Source: Epilithonimonas vandammei (GTDB lineage Bacteria > Bacteroidota > Bacteroidia > Flavobacteriales > Weeksellaceae). From it: a stretch of DNA of 64,000 bases. The notes under the pieces were generated by a model. The model made no database searches. It saw nothing but the letters and a program-made list of their open reading frames with translations, and was not told the DNA's origin. This document shows positions 18,391 to 29,500 of this stretch, in pieces. The stretch covers positions 868,001 through 932,000 of the forward strand of contig NZ_CP034161.1 of the NCBI RefSeq assembly GCF_003860525.1. Direction: 5' to 3'. The first letter of the stretch is position 1, and each line of letters opens with the position of its first letter. A program made the position numbers and the translations under genes.

Positions 18391-18966
18391 GTGCGATTTA
18401 CCATCGGAGAAAAGAATCTCTACGCAATTGGCTTCGAGAATTTATCCGGAGGCTTTGAGCTTCGCAATTCTTTTTATAAAGGTTCATTATTGAAAAAGGA
18501 TATTTCAATATTTAATCTCAATAGTAATGTACAGAATATATTAAATTTTCAAGATAAAAATGTAAAAGGTGTAGCAGTTTTTGAAGGCTTTATGGATGCC
18601 TTATCTTTTATAGAAATCCAGAAGTCTTTCTCAGGAGAAATTCTCGTAATGAATTCCATTGCTCTTTTAAACAAATCCATAGAACATTTGAAAAATTATT
18701 CTGATATCAATCTTTTTTTAGATAATGATAATGCAGGGATGAAATGTAAGTCTTTAATCATAAAATCTTTTCCAGAAGCAAAAGATCATTCGAGTGCCTA
18801 TTCAAACCATAAAGATCTGAACGAATTTTTGATGCATCGGATAAACAATGATGTCTCCATTAACTTAGGTAAGAATTCTATAAAATTTCCTCCACCTGAT
18901 AAATTAGAAGAGATAAAGCAGGAACCGGAAATTAGAAACTCAAATAGTTTTAAAATGAAGCATTGA
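18391..18966 (+). CDS. TOPRIM primase, C-terminal part (frameshifted)
   Basis: A 191-aa frame with the TOPRIM acidic motifs: Glu in VAVFEGFMDALSF near residue 62 and the Asp pair in NLFLDNDNAGM near 107, which bind metal during primer synthesis. The frame extends upstream of the formal GTG start and joins the N-terminal part once a single base is restored, giving about 327 aa. It sits between the GATGAG repeats and the relaxase, as expected for a mobilisable element's own priming protein. Confidence 0.7.
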   Translation: MRFTIGEKNLYAIGFENLSGGFELRNSFYKGSLLKKDISIFNLNSNVQNILNFQDKNVKGVAVFEGFMDALSFIEIQKSFSGEILVMNSIALLNKSIEHLKNYSDINLFLDNDNAGMKCKSLIIKSFPEAKDHSSAYSNHKDLNEFLMHRINNDVSINLGKNSIKFPPPDKLEEIKQEPEIRNSNSFKMKH

Positions 18967-19170
18967 TAAAGCGTGCTGTATGTTTTACCAACTACCCGCA
19001 GAAGTTAGGAGCTCATTCGCAACTTTGAAGGTCGTACCTCCCAACAAAGTTTCTTCTGAGCTCTGCGAGGCTTTTAAATTGGATAAATTAAATACATATT
19101 TCATTATAAATCCGATTAAAACAATAGTAGATATTCTAAAACTCACTTTTAGGAATAATTTATTGAATTA

Positions 19171-19290
19171 GGTGTATAAAAATTATACACCCCATTCTAA
19201 AACCTGTATAGTTTTTATGCACGTTTTAGAATGACCTGTATAGAAAAGTTACAGGTTTCAATATTTATTGCATTATAGAATACAATAAAT
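19171..19290. repeat. Nested palindromes upstream of the relaxase (oriT candidate)
   Basis: Four inverted repeats lie in 120 bases: GGTGTATAA/TTATACACC (19171-19191), CATTCTAAAAC/GTTTTAGAATG (19193-19233), ACCTGT/ACAGGT (19234-19256) and ATTTATTG/CAATAAAT (19263-19290). ACCTGTATAG also occurs as a direct repeat inside and after the second. Relaxases of the MobV type nick next to such hairpins, usually just upstream of their own gene. Confidence 0.5.
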
Positions 19291-19325
19291 ATGCATTGAT
19301 TCAAAAACACAAATGCATTACGATA

Positions 19326-20486
19326 ATGAAAACTTCTATCAATTTTAAAGGAGCAAAATCAGATTCTGAGATTCATAATTTCAGAAAGAAGTCCTTTGAT
19401 TATATCCGTAAAGATTTGACCCCAAAAAATGAATACTGGATGGAACAAAAAATTGCAGACCGCCTTCAAAAAATTGAAGCCTATTGTAAAGAAAAATCGG
19501 GAAGGAAATTACAGAAAAATGCAATGCCTCTTCGGGAAGCTGTTGTTGTTATCAAAGAAGATACAACAATGCTGGAACTTCATAATTTGTCAAAAAGATT
19601 AGAGAAAGAATTGAAGATAAGGGTTTTCCAGATTGCTATTCATAAAGATGAAGGACATTACGATAAGGATTCTAAAGAGTGGAAACCCAACTATCACGCT
19701 CACCTTGTAGCAGATTGGCAGGATGTGGAAACAGGTAAAACCCTAAAACACCAATCCTTTCATTATTCCCAAATGCAAGACATTACCGCAGAATGTTTAG
19801 AAATGGAAAGAGGAAATTCCAATACCGGAATACAGAGATTGGAAGCTGTTGAATTTAAAATCAGGAAAAAGGAAGAAGAATTAAAAAACTTGGAAGAAAA
19901 ATACAATGAAATGAAATCCGAGATTAAATCAAAAAAGCCTGAGGAGCTTATCGTAAAAGAATCAGACTTTCTTGGATTCCAGAAGATAAAAATAGAAAAG
20001 ACTGTTGAAAACTATAAGAAAGCTCTTAAAGTCCAAAATACAAAGCTTGTAAAAAACAAAACAGAATTAGAATCGAAGTCAAAGCAGATTTCAGAACTAA
20101 GTACAAAAATTGAAGGCTTAAAACAGGAAGTGGATTTTCTAAAAAACAAAAGTTCTGTTGTATTGACCAACGAAAAAGCTTTTGCTTTTGAAAAGAAAAA
20201 ATATCTGGATTCTGTTCAGAATACTCTTGAGAAAACAATCAAATTTGAGAAACTTAATCCTAATTTAAAAATAGACAGTCACGAGCGAATGCTTCAGGAA
20301 CTTAATAGGATTGTAGAAAAAGTGGCACTTAAAAACAATATTCCACTTGATGCTTTTAAGGAGATTTATAAAGATTCTGCGAAACTTGCTCATCTTTTTA
20401 CGATTTTAAGGTTTGGTGAAAGAAAGAGTATTTCGTCAGAAAATAATGAGGCGGAAAATAATAGAAAACACAGATTCAGACGTTAA
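19326..20486 (+). CDS. MobV-like (Mob/Pre) relaxase
   Basis: I choose the ATG at 19326 (MKTSINFKGAKSDSEIHNF), giving 386 aa, rather than the in-frame TTG at 19296. The N-terminal half holds the relaxase signatures FQIAIHKDEGHY and NYHAHLVADWQDVETGKT; the H-x-H pair near residue 122 would bind the metal. From about 170 onward there is a long coiled coil (repeated KK/EE heptads). Such proteins nick one strand at oriT and lead it into a recipient through a helper's conjugation machinery. The candidate oriT lies directly upstream, and no conjugation pore genes are present here, so the element would be mobilisable only. Confidence 0.8.
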   Translation: MKTSINFKGAKSDSEIHNFRKKSFDYIRKDLTPKNEYWMEQKIADRLQKIEAYCKEKSGRKLQKNAMPLREAVVVIKEDTTMLELHNLSKRLEKELKIRVFQIAIHKDEGHYDKDSKEWKPNYHAHLVADWQDVETGKTLKHQSFHYSQMQDITAECLEMERGNSNTGIQRLEAVEFKIRKKEEELKNLEEKYNEMKSEIKSKKPEELIVKESDFLGFQKIKIEKTVENYKKALKVQNTKLVKNKTELESKSKQISELSTKIEGLKQEVDFLKNKSSVVLTNEKAFAFEKKKYLDSVQNTLEKTIKFEKLNPNLKIDSHERMLQELNRIVEKVALKNNIPLDAFKEIYKDSAKLAHLFTILRFGERKSISSENNEAENNRKHRFRR

Positions 20487-20654
20487 ATATATATATATAT
20501 ATATGCTTTTTTTAATTGTTAATACAGGTGTATCTTTTTTAAGTTTTTGTATATGTACTTAATGTCTTTTACTAGTAATTTGAGTTAATACTTTTTCTAA
20601 AGAATTAAGAGTTCTTAATGTTAAGAGTAAGGTAAAAAGTTATTTGTTTTTTAT
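20487..20654. other. Gap with (AT)n run after the relaxase
   Basis: No gene. A dinucleotide run of AT about 18 bases long (20487-20504) directly follows the relaxase stop codon and could melt easily or vary in length. The rest is AT-rich sequence leading to the IS1595 element. Confidence 0.35.
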
Positions 20655-21725
20655 TGGATCTCCAAAAAATAAGTTGTCCTATTAAAACTTATTATTCAAT
20701 ATATTGAATATCCGTTTTTTAGCCTAAAGCTGTGATATTAGCAATAATGAGCCTTTCAAATAATTTTTCTCCAAAATATCTACGATTTAACTTGTAAATA
20801 AACTCATTGAGATAGAGTTGGAGGTATTTTCTCTTTATTTTATGGTAATTGCCAAGAAGATTTCTTTTGGCATTACTAATAGCAATATGAACCCATTTTA
20901 AAGTTTCTTCTGTGGTTTCTTTTGAACTTTTTTCCATAATATGAAGTTCTACAAAATCTGCAATGTCCACATAAGAAGTACTTTTATCAGTAAAAACAAT
21001 ACTTTGATTATCAATGGATTCTTGAATGGTTTCATTGATTTCTTCTCCGCTGTGACCATCTAAAACTTTCGCTTTAAAGAAGCGAACTTGCTTTTCCGTT
21101 TTTCCTGTTTTAATATCTTCTAACGGCGTAGACTCTGCCATCATTGCGACATTTTGCTTCCCAACTGCACCTTTTCCACGAATTCCTTTTTGCTGTTCTA
21201 TTTCGCTAGACTCTACTGTGAAATAGGCTTCGTCAAACTCTATCATCCCTTCTAAAGTATATCGGGCATCACGGTTTCCCATTGCTTTTCTCAACTTATG
21301 AACCATTGACCACACGGGCTCATATCTCTTTAATTCCAATTGTTTTTGGATTTCCTTTGCGGAAAATCCTTTCTTTGTCACACTCATCAAAAACATCGTT
21401 TTGTACCAAATTAAAAACGGTAAGTTAGAGTTTTCCATAATGGTTCCTTTACGTAAAGAAGTTCTGTATTTACAACTCTTACATTCATAGCTCCACTTAT
21501 CTTGCTTCCAATAATGCTTTTTATTTCCACATTTCAAACAATTTATACCTTGTAAATCTCTTTGTTCTTTGAAGTGGTGACGGCAATCTTCCTCTGTCCC
21601 AAAATGAGCACTAAAACTAAATATATTCATCTCATCTATTTGATTATACGAAAATTTATTAAATTTAGGCGAAATTATGGACATTCACTTCAATATTGAC
21701 AAATCTGTTCTCTTCAGTATTCTTC
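20655..21725 (-). mobile_element. IS1595-family insertion sequence (approximate ends)
   Basis: One transposase gene on the minus strand flanked by weakly matching inverted ends (AGTTGTCCTATT on the left and the complement of ATTTGTCAATATT on the right). The exact borders and target duplication could not be fixed by eye, so the coordinates may be off by 10-30 bases. Confidence 0.55.
20719..21684 (-). CDS. IS1595-family (ISXO2-like) transposase
   Basis: The 321-aa protein starts with a helical region, followed by a four-cysteine zinc ribbon (CLKCGNKKHYWKQ, then CKSCKYRTSL at about 49-77) and the DDE domain: EFDEAYFTVES near 150, a second Asp in the VFTDKSTSYVDI region near 230, and a C-terminal NAKRNLLGNYHKIKRKYLQ segment with the conserved helix. 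It appears complete. It lies opposite in direction to the surrounding RHS and relaxase genes, consistent with insertion between them. Confidence 0.85.
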   Translation of the reverse strand: MSIISPKFNKFSYNQIDEMNIFSFSAHFGTEEDCRHHFKEQRDLQGINCLKCGNKKHYWKQDKWSYECKSCKYRTSLRKGTIMENSNLPFLIWYKTMFLMSVTKKGFSAKEIQKQLELKRYEPVWSMVHKLRKAMGNRDARYTLEGMIEFDEAYFTVESSEIEQQKGIRGKGAVGKQNVAMMAESTPLEDIKTGKTEKQVRFFKAKVLDGHSGEEINETIQESIDNQSIVFTDKSTSYVDIADFVELHIMEKSSKETTEETLKWVHIAISNAKRNLLGNYHKIKRKYLQLYLNEFIYKLNRRYFGEKLFERLIIANITALG

Positions 21726-21830
21726 TATTATTGATTAATTTAACATTAAATCCATTTAACATAATAAAAAACATATAAAATTATTTTAAAGTTTGTTAAA
21801 ATGTAATTATTTTAGCAAAAAAATAATATA

Positions 21831-23009
21831 ATGAAAATTCAACTTGCTAGCTTAGCTTTATTGTTAAGTTCTACTATCTATTCCCAAACGCTTAATACCC
21901 AAACGAGAGACAATGCGGGAGCTCCCACAAATCAAAGTGGTTTTTACCAGACGAGTAATCCCGTTAATTATCCTCCTGGAGCAACAGATTGGTGGCATTT
22001 ATTAGATGTCAGACATGCAAATGCATCTCAAAATAATTATGGAATGCAGTTCGCTGGAAGTTTTTTTAATCAGGAGCTTTGGTTTAGAAAGACAAATACA
22101 GGGAGTTGGACTGATGCTATAACTCCTTGGAGCAAATTTGTGCTGCAAAATCCGGAAGGCAGAGTCAATATAGGTGGATTTAATCCGAGATCTATACTTG
22201 ATATTACCAATAGCAATAATCAATCTTTATTAATAAATTATCAAGACAGGTCATCATTGACATTTATTCCAAATAATGGAAATAGTTGGTTTAGTATTAG
22301 TCATGGATTAAATAATGATTTAGCTATTTCTCATGGAAGTAATGTAGATGGTGAGAGACTACTGACTATAAAAAACACTGGTTATGTAGGTATTGGAATA
22401 TCAGAACCGATCGCTAAATTGGATATCAATGGTAATATGAGAATTAATAACAATTCTCAATACACATTTTTAACACTTGGGCAGCAGAATAATGATCAGA
22501 TTATTGTAGATAATACAACTGCAAAACATTATGGAGGTGGATATTTTTTTCGAGTCCACAATGATGCGGCCACAAATCAATTTATTGATGCTTTAATAAT
22601 TGATGAAAATGGAAATATAGGCGTCGGTACAAATCCACCACAAAACAAGTTGGATGTTGCTGGAAAGTCTTCATTTAGTGATAATATGAAAGTAAATGCA
22701 AAAATAGAAGCTAAAGAAATAAAGGTAACACAATCTCCAACGGCAGATTTTGTATTTGCAGATAACTATGAACTTCCAAAATTAGAAGAAGTAGAAAAAC
22801 ATATCAGAGAGAAAAAGCATTTACCAGAGATTGCTTCAGCAAAAGATATGGAAAAAGAAGGAGTAAATGTGGGAGAATTTCAAATTAAACTACTTCAAAA
22901 AATAGAGGAATTGACACTTTATACTATTGAACAAAATAAGCAATTAAAGCTTCAGGCAGAAAAGATTGAAAAATTGGAGCAGGCATTAACTATCCAAAAG
23001 ACTAAGTAA
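21831..23009 (+). CDS. Secreted fibre-like protein, second RHS locus
   Basis: A 392-aa paralogue of the protein at 6029. It shares the signal peptide type (TIYSQ), the knob-like WWHLLDVRH/MQFAGSFF/LWFRKT domain, the block SLTFIPNNGNSWFSISHGL, the GYVGIG shaft elements and the C-terminal EKHIREKKHLPEIASAKDM module with coiled coil. It lacks about 90 residues of the central shaft present in the first copy (around GNSGFEKFYIKG). It begins the second four-gene set right after the IS1595 element. Confidence 0.7.
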   Translation: MKIQLASLALLLSSTIYSQTLNTQTRDNAGAPTNQSGFYQTSNPVNYPPGATDWWHLLDVRHANASQNNYGMQFAGSFFNQELWFRKTNTGSWTDAITPWSKFVLQNPEGRVNIGGFNPRSILDITNSNNQSLLINYQDRSSLTFIPNNGNSWFSISHGLNNDLAISHGSNVDGERLLTIKNTGYVGIGISEPIAKLDINGNMRINNNSQYTFLTLGQQNNDQIIVDNTTAKHYGGGYFFRVHNDAATNQFIDALIIDENGNIGVGTNPPQNKLDVAGKSSFSDNMKVNAKIEAKEIKVTQSPTADFVFADNYELPKLEEVEKHIREKKHLPEIASAKDMEKEGVNVGEFQIKLLQKIEELTLYTIEQNKQLKLQAEKIEKLEQALTIQKTK

Positions 23010-23045
23010 TATGGAAAAAAAAAAATTATTTTATTAAGCTTTGTA

Positions 23046-23501
23046 TTGATATCAATGTCTTTATTTTCTCAATCAGTATCCAACCCTGATGAAGAACCCG
23101 AAGCGGTTACCCAACCAATAGGCAGTATTGTTTTTAGATATGATGAGGCAGGGAATCAGATATATAGAGGGACTGATCTTATTATAGTAGAACCAGCTAT
23201 AACAGAATCTAAATCAACCAGCTTAAAGACTGAAGATCCATTCTGGTTAGGCATTCAGATTTATCCTGTACCAGTTAAAGATGTATTGACCATCTCCTGG
23301 AATGAAGAAAACAATGACTTGATAGAAAGTATCAGTCTGTATCAGCATACCACAATGGCTTTTCTTTTCCAGCAGAAGAATTATGCTAATCTTAACCGTC
23401 AGGTTCAGATTGGAATGAGTTCTTATTATATGGGCGTATATGTTCTAAGCTTTCAGTTGAAAGATGGGAGAGTGATGACACGTAATATAATCAAGGAATA
23501 A
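23046..23501 (+). CDS. Small T9SS sorting-domain protein with YDEAGNQ motif, second locus (start out of frame)
   Basis: About 151 aa from a TTG, with VFRYDEAGNQIYRG, a variable linker and a type A T9SS sorting domain (IYPVPVKDVLTISWNEE to MTRNIIKE). The natural start is almost certainly the ATG at 23011, which after a run of 11 A residues (23015-23025) is one base out of frame; with 12 A the product would be MEKKKIILLSFVLISMSLFSQ, a proper signal peptide. As it stands the signal peptide is lost or shortened. The poly-A run may be a slippage site or a sequencing error. Confidence 0.7.
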   Translation: MISMSLFSQSVSNPDEEPEAVTQPIGSIVFRYDEAGNQIYRGTDLIIVEPAITESKSTSLKTEDPFWLGIQIYPVPVKDVLTISWNEENNDLIESISLYQHTTMAFLFQQKNYANLNRQVQIGMSSYYMGVYVLSFQLKDGRVMTRNIIKE

Positions 23502-23563
23502 TTCATCCCATCCATATTAAATAAAAAATAATAACCACTTCTCATATAAAAACTAAAACGAGA

Positions 23564-26500
23564 ATGAAAAAGCTATACTTATTTTTCACTGCGATTTTAT
23601 CGACTGGTGTATATTCACAGTCTATATTGAATCAGGCAGAGACTGGCTCGAGGACGGTCTCTGATCCTCAGACCGTGATTTTGGCGCAAGGGTTTCATGC
23701 AAGTTCGAATGTATCCAATCCCTTTATTGCAAAGATTGGGGTTTTTACAGAAAATAATCTAACAAATCCAACAAACTCAGATGCGGGTTCAACGAATCCT
23801 TCAGGTACAACGGCTCCAACAGGAATGAGTTTTCATGATACACAAGGTAATATTGATGTTAATGGAGGAGGTCAATTACAATACACATTACCAATTGCCT
23901 TACCCCCTGGAGTTAAAAGTGTTGCTCCACAAATCAATTTAGTTTACACAAGTGGTAGCGGCAATGGTATAGCAGGTTATGGCTGGAATCTTTCCGGGAT
24001 TACATCAATATCACGAGTTGGAAGAACCATAGAGAAAGATGGAGAAGTTAGAGGAATCAAATTAGATTACTCAGATTATTATAGTTTCAATGGTCAGAGA
24101 TTGATATTGAAGTCTGGGGAATATGGCAAAGATGGAGCAGAATATGTGACTGAAAAATATTCCAATGTTAAGATTAAATCTGTTGGCGTTGCTCAAACAG
24201 CAACGCCACAGCCAATGTATTTTCACGTAACATTTGAAGATGGCTCACAGGCTTGGTATGGAGACACTCAATCTGATGATCCGGAATTTAATTCTGCCAA
24301 TGCGAGAACTTCATTGGACTATTACATTGTTAAGTGGATGGATGCCCAAGGTAATTATATTAGTTATAATTATGAAGTAACAACTGGGCAAATGCAAGGA
24401 TTGGTTAGTAGGATTGCCACAATAGCTTGGGGTGGAAATGAAAAATTAAATAAACCAAACTTTAATGAAGTTAAGTTTGATTACATTGCTAGAGATTTTG
24501 TTGAAGATTCATATGTTGGTGGATTTAGATTTGTTCAGGATAAAATACTAAAAAATATTACAATAAATGCAAATGGCTCACAGTTTAAAAAATACTTAAT
24601 AACACATAAAAAGCAAGGAATTAATTATGATTTTGTAGATTTTATTACAGAGCAGAATTCAGCGGAATCATCGGCTAATCCAGTTAAATTTGTATACCCA
24701 GAAAATACACAGGGTGATCCAGATGTTTTAACATTACCAGATTCCGAGCCTTTTAATGGAGTTAAATTTACAGGTGATTTTAATGGTGATTCTTATTTAG
24801 ATTTTGTAATGACTAATGGCAACATTAAATTAGGTGCCTTTAATGATAATTTTTCAACAATCTCTACTAATAAATCATTTAATTCAAAATCTTTAGTTGT
24901 TAATACTTTAATCGATACTGATGGTACCATAAACAATGGTAATGGAATTATACAATTAGAGACTAATAAATTAGTCGGATATGTATTTAAGAATAATTCT
25001 TTCCAAAAAGTTTTTGAAAAACAAGTTTTTGAAAATCCGTGCTCTAATTATAGCTTACCCGATAGATGTACAATTTCCACTAATATCCGGGAGGGCGATT
25101 TGAATGGTGATGGTATTTCAGATGCTTTTATTGAAGTTTCTGCTAATGTAACTTTATCTTATCCTTGTCCTGGAAATAATGTAGCACCTAGCTTTGAGGA
25201 GCCGGGAAACTGTATTGAAACACATACAATTGATGTAGGAAATTTTATAGTAGATCTTAAAAATCAAAATAATCCAGTTGCAACATATACAAATGATGCT
25301 GGGGTTAGTGATGGATTATTCCAAAATCAAAAGTATATTGACCTAGATGGAGATGGAAAAATTGATATTATCAATGTAACAAATACTAATTATAGTGTTT
25401 TGGAGTATGTACAAACGGGAACAAATCAATATTTAAAAAAAATTAGATTTACCTCAAATCTTTTTGAAACAAAACAAAATGAATTTCCTGTTCTGTATGG
25501 AGATTTTAATGGTGATGGAAAATTAGATTTCACAATTCCAATTACTGAAGGCAAGACAGGGAAAGATGATTGGCGGTTTTACATGGGTACAGGTATTGGC
25601 TTTGACAGTTTTGTCAAAACTGATTTTATGATGTTCAAAAGACCATATCAGACCTGGAGTAGTGGTTGTGCATTAGTTTTTAAAATACATAATTATTCTA
25701 TAGCAGATTTAAACCATGATGGAAAATCTGATATTGTTCACGTTATGTCGGAAAATAATCTTGATATTATAACAGGGAATAGGAGAAAAATTTCTTATGT
25801 TATTGAATCAAGAATAGTTTCCGGTAAAGAAAATATTTCTTTAAATTTCTACAGTGCTCCTTTGAAGACATTTAGCTTTTATAATTATGATGCATATGAA
25901 TTAGCACAATTTACGCCGATAACCAATCCAATAAAATCAAATAATAATTATTATGACATTTTTTTATATTGGAAAGAAAAACTTCATAAAATAAAATCGC
26001 CAACACCTTTAGTTGAACTCGCAAGGATTCAATCTATTAACCAAGGAAATAGAATAACCTCTGTTAGTTATAAAGAGTTAGTTCCTAATGATGGATATGG
26101 ATTCTATTATAATTCTATGAAAATGACGTATCCATACATATCATTTGACAGGATAAATCAAAGTTTTGCTGTATCTCAATTGAGCCAATCTAATAAGATT
26201 CAACAATTTAAATATCGTGGATATACCGCAAATCTTCATGGTAAAGGAATCTTAGGATTTAGGCAAATTGCTCGCTCTTCTTGGTTCTCCAATGAAAATA
26301 CTATAGTTTGGTTTGGAGAAGAAATTGATCCATTAAATGAAGGCCTTTTAGTTAAAGAATGGAGTGTTAAAACAATTGGAGATGTAAATTCAATTTTTCC
26401 GACAGATATTTCTGAAAATAACAATCAACTTTTATCGTATAAAAAGACGGATTATTCTACTGATGTACTAGCCAATGGTGTTAAAGCAACACTTCCGTGG

Positions 26501-29500
26501 AAAAGTAAAACCAAAGATTTTCTAAAAGATATTACAACTGACTCTCAAATTTTTTATGGCAGTTATTATTTGCCGGAAGAGACAACAACCAGTATCAACG
26601 GTGGTTTTGCAACATCAGAAACATTGATGTCTTATACCCATAATCCGTCAGGAATAGGTAAGGATTATTATATCGGGAGGCCAGAATCAAAGATAGAATC
26701 AACAACTGCTTACGGAGATACAAAAAGTACAGAGGAAAATTATGATTACAGCAATAATCTTTTATCAAATCTTAGTAAAAAGCCATCTTCTTCCCAAGGT
26801 CATATCAATGAATCATATCAATATGATGGTTGGGGTAATATTATAGAGAAAACGGTAAAATACCAACCGCCTAGAGGTATGACACCACCATCTTTAGTTC
26901 AAACAGAGAAGGCGCAGTATGATGACAAGGGTCGTTTTGCCATTAAGAAAACAGATAATCTTAATCTTGAAACTAATATTACTTATAATGACTGGGGTCA
27001 GGTTTTAACTCAAACAGATCCTTTAGGAGTTATTTTGAGTAATACTTATGATGGCTGGGGGAAATTACTGACCTCCAAAACTAATCTTACAGGCCAAACA
27101 ACATATACTTATGCCAAGAATTCAGATGGTGGGAATGTGGTAACCCAATATGATCCAGATGGAAATATATCAAAAAAATACACGAATAAACTTGGTCAGG
27201 AATATAAAACCCAAAGTAAAGGTTTTGGACAAAATAACTATGTTGCTAAATACAGGCTATATGATGCCATTGGTAGACAGGTAAAAGAATCGGAACCTTA
27301 TTTTGATACAGCAACTGAAGAATTGCCTTCAAATGTGAAGTGGAATGAAATTGAATATGATGATACTATTTTTCCGACAAAAGTAACAGCAAAAGCATTT
27401 AACGGTAAGCAGATGGAAACGACTGTTTCAGGAAGGACAACTACTGTTAGAGAGCTAAACGGAAACTTACGAACGACTGCCAAAACAGAAGATGCAGTAG
27501 GAAATGTTATCACTTCAACAGATAAAGGAGGAACGATTAATTTTGGGTATAATGCGGCGGGACAGCAAATCAGTGCAAAGTACGGAACTAATACTGTTAC
27601 GACAGCTTATGATGACTGGGGAAGAAAGATAGAATTCAATGATCCTTCCAATGGAATTTATACTTATCATTACGATGGTTTAGGAAGAATTTTAACAGAA
27701 ATCAGTCCAAAGGGGACAAAGGAATATACTTACAACGATTTTGGACAGCTTGCTACACAACAAGAATATTCTAACGACGGCACATCCACTAATAAATCGA
27801 TCAGTTATTCTTACAATTCCAAAGGATTACTTACCAGCAAGCAGGGAACCTCTAATGGTAAAGCATATAGTAACATTGTAAGTTATGATACTTACGGTCG
27901 TGTTATTTCCACATCAGAGAACAGCAATGGGAAATACTTTATGAAGAAGGGGATTACCTATGATGATATGATGCGTATAGTATCCTATGAGAAAAGTTTA
28001 TATTCATCTGGGCAATATACCAAAGTGATTATAGAGAATGTTTATGATAATTGGGGAGGAGAACTGTATCAAGTTAAAGATAAGGCTCAAAATAAAGTAC
28101 TTTGGGAACTGCAATCTACAGAAGCAGATGGGAAAGTACTTACAGCTAAATTAGGAGGAACATCTATTACCAACCAATATAATAGCAATAATTTTCTTTA
28201 TACAACACAACATAAAAATTTAAGTAACAATGCTACTGTTTTACAAATGACTTATAGCTTTAATGCTATTAAAAATGAGTTAAACACTAGAACTAGAGGG
28301 GGAGATTTTAATATTACTGAGAACTTTGAATATGATGATAACAATAGATTAGTTAACTGGACAGATCCCGTAACAGGAGCATTCTCTCAGAATGCAATTA
28401 AAAATACTTATGACATCAAAGGAAGAATCACAAACAATGATCAGGTAGGAGAGATTAAATTTACTAATAGTAATAAGGTTTACCAGGCTACCGGAATGGT
28501 TCTTAACACCACGGGTCAGCAAAACTTTAATGAGAAGCTGCTTCAAAAGATTACTTATAATGAAAACAATGATCCAATTTTCATTGATGGACTGAAGGGA
28601 GATGTAGCCTTCACTTATGGTCTTACAGAGATGCGTCAGATGGCAACTTATGGAGGTAACTTTAACAAAGATGGGGAAGGAAAGTTCACCAAGTATTACA
28701 GTGAGGATGGCAGCTATGAGATTGTAAGAAATAATCAGACAGGACAAGAGAAGCATATTCTTTACATAGGGGGCACACCTTATGAAAGCAATATTCTATA
28801 TTTAAAGGATTACACCGAGAGCAGCGGATCATACAAATTCTTACATAAGGATTATCTGGGTAGTATTCTTGCAATTACCGATGAGGCAGGTAATGCAGTA
28901 GAACAAAGACATTATGATGCGTGGGGACAATTTACTCATCTGAAGGTTGGTTCACAGTCTATGATTGTAGGCGTACAGCAGGTGACAGATTTCTTGGCTA
29001 ACAATAGCTTGCTACTCGATAGAGGTTACACAAGTCATGAGCATTTCTCAGAAGTAGGATTAATTCATATGAATGGACGTTTGTATGATTCATTGTTGAG
29101 AAGATTCTTGAATGCTGATGAGAATATCCAGGATATGTTCAATACGCAGAACTATAATAAGTATGGATATGTATTGAACAATCCTATGCTATATATGGAT
29201 CCTAGTGGGGAATTCATTTGGATGGCTGTGGGATTTGTTATTGGAGCATATATGGCTGGTGTACAGGCTAATGGAGGATGGAACCCTACTAAATGGAATT
29301 GGGGGCAAACCTGGGGTAAGATTGTTATGGGAGGAGCCATTGGAGCAGTAAGTGGAGGAATGGGAGCTGCAGCAGGAACCGCTGCAATGGCTGCTAGTGG
29401 TTTCACAGGTGGTGTTATAGGCGGAGCGATAGCTGGATCTGTTGGTGGGCTTGTCGGTGGAGCAATTAGTGGTTTAGGTAATTCTGTGATATTTGGAGGT

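Noticed and set aside
18980..19171. 63-aa open frame between primase and relaxase
   Set aside because: No family resemblance, no clear ribosome site, and its end runs into the palindrome cluster. A small mobilisation accessory protein is possible but unsupported.
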